Shown here: positions 61,666 to 64,000 of the stretch, piece after piece | Position numbering within the stretch: position 1 is the stretch's first letter | How the letters are laid out: each line of letters opens with the position of its first letter | NCBI GenBank assembly: GCA_963556145.1 | Contig: OY744471.1 | Span: 737,590-801,589, forward strand | Direction: 5' to 3' | Length of the DNA: 64,000 nucleotides | DNA from: Hygrocybe punicea | Taxonomy: Eukaryota > Basidiomycota > Agaricomycetes > Agaricales > Hygrophoraceae | Translations under genes and position numbers: made by a program | The notes under the pieces: generated by a model | Databases searched by the model: none | Told to the model about the DNA's origin: nothing | The model's input: only the letters and a program-made list of their open reading frames with translations

Positions 61666-64000
61666 ATGGAAGCGCCCGAACTTGCCCGTTGGACCAGGTT
61701 TGCAGCCAAGGGTGGGATTGGTAAATGCAGGGCGGTTCAGGACTGTGTTGCAGAAACGTCGGAGGATTTGATGTTTTTGAAGGTCTGTCTGTGTCAGTTC
61801 TCTAACCTATTTTCCTGGTCTAACGTTATTATTTGACAGGACGACAATATCGTAGTCTTGATGCAGGTTCCCGATCACGATGGGTTATTTCTGGTTGGTA
61901 CATTTTCACGCGTCCTTCAATCAGGATGTCCTTGATACGCTTCCAGGGTTACTGCGAAGGTGTCGTGGGCCATTTTCGAGGCGCACACGTCCAGTTTCAC
62001 TCAAAGCTCAAGAGACCCGTCATGACCAAGCGCTCCTCGGTCGTCAGCGCCAAATCACCCCTGCCAGAGACTCCTTCGCCTGTCGCAGGGACTCATACGT
62101 CACGCGTCTCCACATCTCGCTCGCCACCTGCAATACTTCCTCGCTCCGCACTTATGCGTACTACGCCTGAGATGGATCCGGGTGGGCCAGGTCTTCCAGA
62201 ACCACCAGGTCTCGAAAAGCCACCCGTTGTTGGTTTTGTTGACCTTACGGTTCCAAATTCTCCAGCATTTTCCACCGCATCTTCGCCAGTGGATGACTCT
62301 TGCATCATGCCCTCGAGAAGCTATGCCTCCACATCGACGGCTTCGGATTCTGTGCTCGCTACTCCATCTCCGCGCTCTCCCTCCCATCCGGAGAAAGTTC
62401 ATCATCACCTTAATGACATGGAGAAAACGCATGATGTCATATCCGTCGAAACCACGTCTCATGATTTCCACAGCCAAAGTCCCCCTACTCATGCCAAGAC
62501 CGCACCATCACCACGCCCGAATGTGCCACCACCATCATTGCCAGGGGATTTATCGCTGCACACTCTCCACGAACGTACTTATGATTCGGAACGTAGTCAT
62601 AGAGTATCAGAGACTATATCCGATGGCGAACTTGGAATTGGTTTATCGCTGCTCCAGGATTTGGTGAACAGCGCAGACGATTGGTCGTCTACGGAAGGCG
62701 ATTCAGAGGTCTCTCACCTACACACAGAAGATCATGCATCGTCAGACTTGGCCGGTCCCGGACAGCCAACACCAATGGCGAAGCCAACTTTGGCATCTGA
62801 TTTACCACCCCCTCTCTCCCGATCTCCATCCCATAGCATCTCATCCCATGCTTCCGGTCAACGATCTCACCCAGGTCCCGGGGATGACTGGGAAGGCGCC
62901 TCCGATATATACGACGACTATCGGTACTCTGGACAATCCATAGCGTCGAAAATGTCGCGTTTTTCGCAGACCTCTGCACACACTACTAATTCCAACTCCA
63001 AAGCCCCTCCATTACCAACAGATCCCCATCACAGCACGGGGCGGAAGCAGTCGAGTGACTCTGAATCCGCATTTTTTGCACAGTCGGCCAAGCTTTCTGC
63101 TGTCTCCAAAGGACCGGGTACTCTTCAAAGCATTGCGCCTTCCAGTCACATTCCAGCCGCTCTTGACTTGTCCTTCGAAACTCTCCATCCCCCAAAACGG
63201 CCTACCACGCTACTTGCAGAACCTTCGCCGTTAATTCACACAAGCTTTGCTTCACCATCGACGTCGCCGGACGCCAACTCAGCGTATTCAGGATCTTCTT
63301 ACGGACCTTCAGCGATCACCCCGGTATCATTTACGCCATCGGTGGCTGGGGCGGCATCTGCTTTGCGCCAGAGGTTAGAGAATGGGCGTGTCTCTCCGAA
63401 GTTGTCGGACGTTTCAGCGGAGCAGCCCAATGACGACGGAAGGGAATGTCGAAGCATTGTCATTGAAGACGATGAAGCAGACCAACCGTCCCATCACCAT
63501 CTTCCTGCTGACGCCGATGCAAATCCAGAAGCTGAATCATCATCGTCTCGTTCACCTTCTCCCGAAGTGGATATCGCCCAGTTCCCATCAAATATTTTTA
63601 TCGCCAACCGCACGCCGTCGCCGCCTCCCGCCCCAGTCTCCATTCCTTCGACCACTTCGCAAAGTGATCCAGATCCAGCTAATATCACCCAACCAGGTCC
63701 CAGGCCTGCGTCCCCCCTCTCATCGCAGTCTGTTGAATTTCCATCCCGAGACTCACCTCCTGTCACTTCGGTCCCACAAACTGGGTTAGGATCGCCCCGT
63801 AGGAGCCTTTTTCTTCCTCATCCCAACGCTCCAAAACCTACCTCGTCTCCTTCTGGACCTATGTATGCTCGCCGCGCTTCTATTCAGTCAACGCAGAACC
63901 CCCCTCATATTCCCAACGGCAGCGTCATTCACATAATCCGTATGGCTGTCGCGGGTCGACGTGGGCAATCTGGTCCTCTGCGTCCGCCTACTATTTACGG
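61666..64000 (+). CDS. SH3-domain protein with long disordered Ser/Pro-rich tail (runs off window)
   Basis: Exons 61666-61782, 61840-61893 and 61947 to the window end stay in one frame with no stop, giving at least 741 residues. The SH3 domain is residues about 19-75: KCRAVQDCVAETSEDLMFLK, an acidic DDNIVVLMQVPDHDGLFLGY turn, and GVVGHFRGAHVQFHS. The pattern ALYD-like start, acidic n-Src loop and G-V-G-x-F-P-like end is typical, although the usual W of the ligand groove is not evident (GLFLGY in its place). The rest is low-complexity Ser, Pro and Thr with acidic patches and a few charged helices (LRQRLENGR). Fungal proteins of this layout act in polarity or signalling; the specific role is not known. 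Confidence 0.85.

Noticed and set aside
62100..62492. Minus-strand ORFs inside the SH3 gene
   Set aside because: They are shadows of the long Ser/Pro-rich exon, which is open to the window end on the + strand.
1..64000. tRNA, rRNA, riboswitch and origin features
   Set aside because: None was recognised by eye; the only tRNA-like sequence is the primer-binding site complement next to LTRs.

Overview
The window looks like genomic DNA of a filamentous basidiomycete, most likely an Agaricomycete (mushroom-forming) fungus. The genes have many short GT-AG introns of about 50-70 nt, the host proteins recognised are fungal types, and the mobile elements carry proteins I associate with agaricomycete genomes. 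Family names come from recall of protein families, not from a search. No rRNA, tRNA, CRISPR array or bacterial-style operon was seen.

Layout. From 1 to about 46 kb is a nested transposon cluster with no intact host gene. It holds: (i) three related small LTR retroelements with gag-like or low-complexity ORFs but no visible reverse transcriptase or integrase (11932-14288, 18732-20979, 42375-44148), plus two partial copies (1-1141 and 24868-25309); (ii) two Tc1/mariner-type elements with TA duplications (28706-32701 and 40024-44761), each with a transposase and a second convergent gene; (iii) long-arm MITEs (4641-5442, 44774-45448, 34249-34621); (iv) a hAT transposase relic (20988-24867) and non-autonomous hAT-like elements with 8-bp duplications (10122-11402, 30998-32314, 37750-38070); (v) gag-like genes (27121-28070 and 36710-38325) and two nested satellites (34660-36270). 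Insertions sit inside insertions: a hAT MITE lies in one mariner transposase, and an LTR element lies in the second gene of the other mariner element.

From 46005 to 55292 is one 9.3-kb hAT element with matching terminal inverted repeats and a perfect 8-bp duplication (CCGCAGAT). It carries a BED-finger hAT transposase, a convergent large gene of unknown function, and a degenerate BCS1-like AAA ATPase fragment.

From 55.3 kb to the end is host sequence. A single-pass membrane protein gene, apparently damaged, abuts the hAT insertion. It is followed by four genes on the + strand: a Vti1-type SNARE, an Mpv17/PMP22-family protein, a FAR-17a/AIG1-like membrane protein, and a large SH3 protein that runs off the window. 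Exon models for these four were built by hand from reading frame, splice sites and family resemblance.

Base composition follows age. Older repeat DNA (about 1.2-10 kb, 15-18.7 kb, 33-35 kb) has almost no CpG. The young LTR elements, the 9.3-kb hAT and the host genes are CpG-rich. Most isolated in-frame stops in the transposon genes are TGA codons one C-to-T or G-to-A step from a plausible sense codon, consistent with methylation and deamination of repeats.
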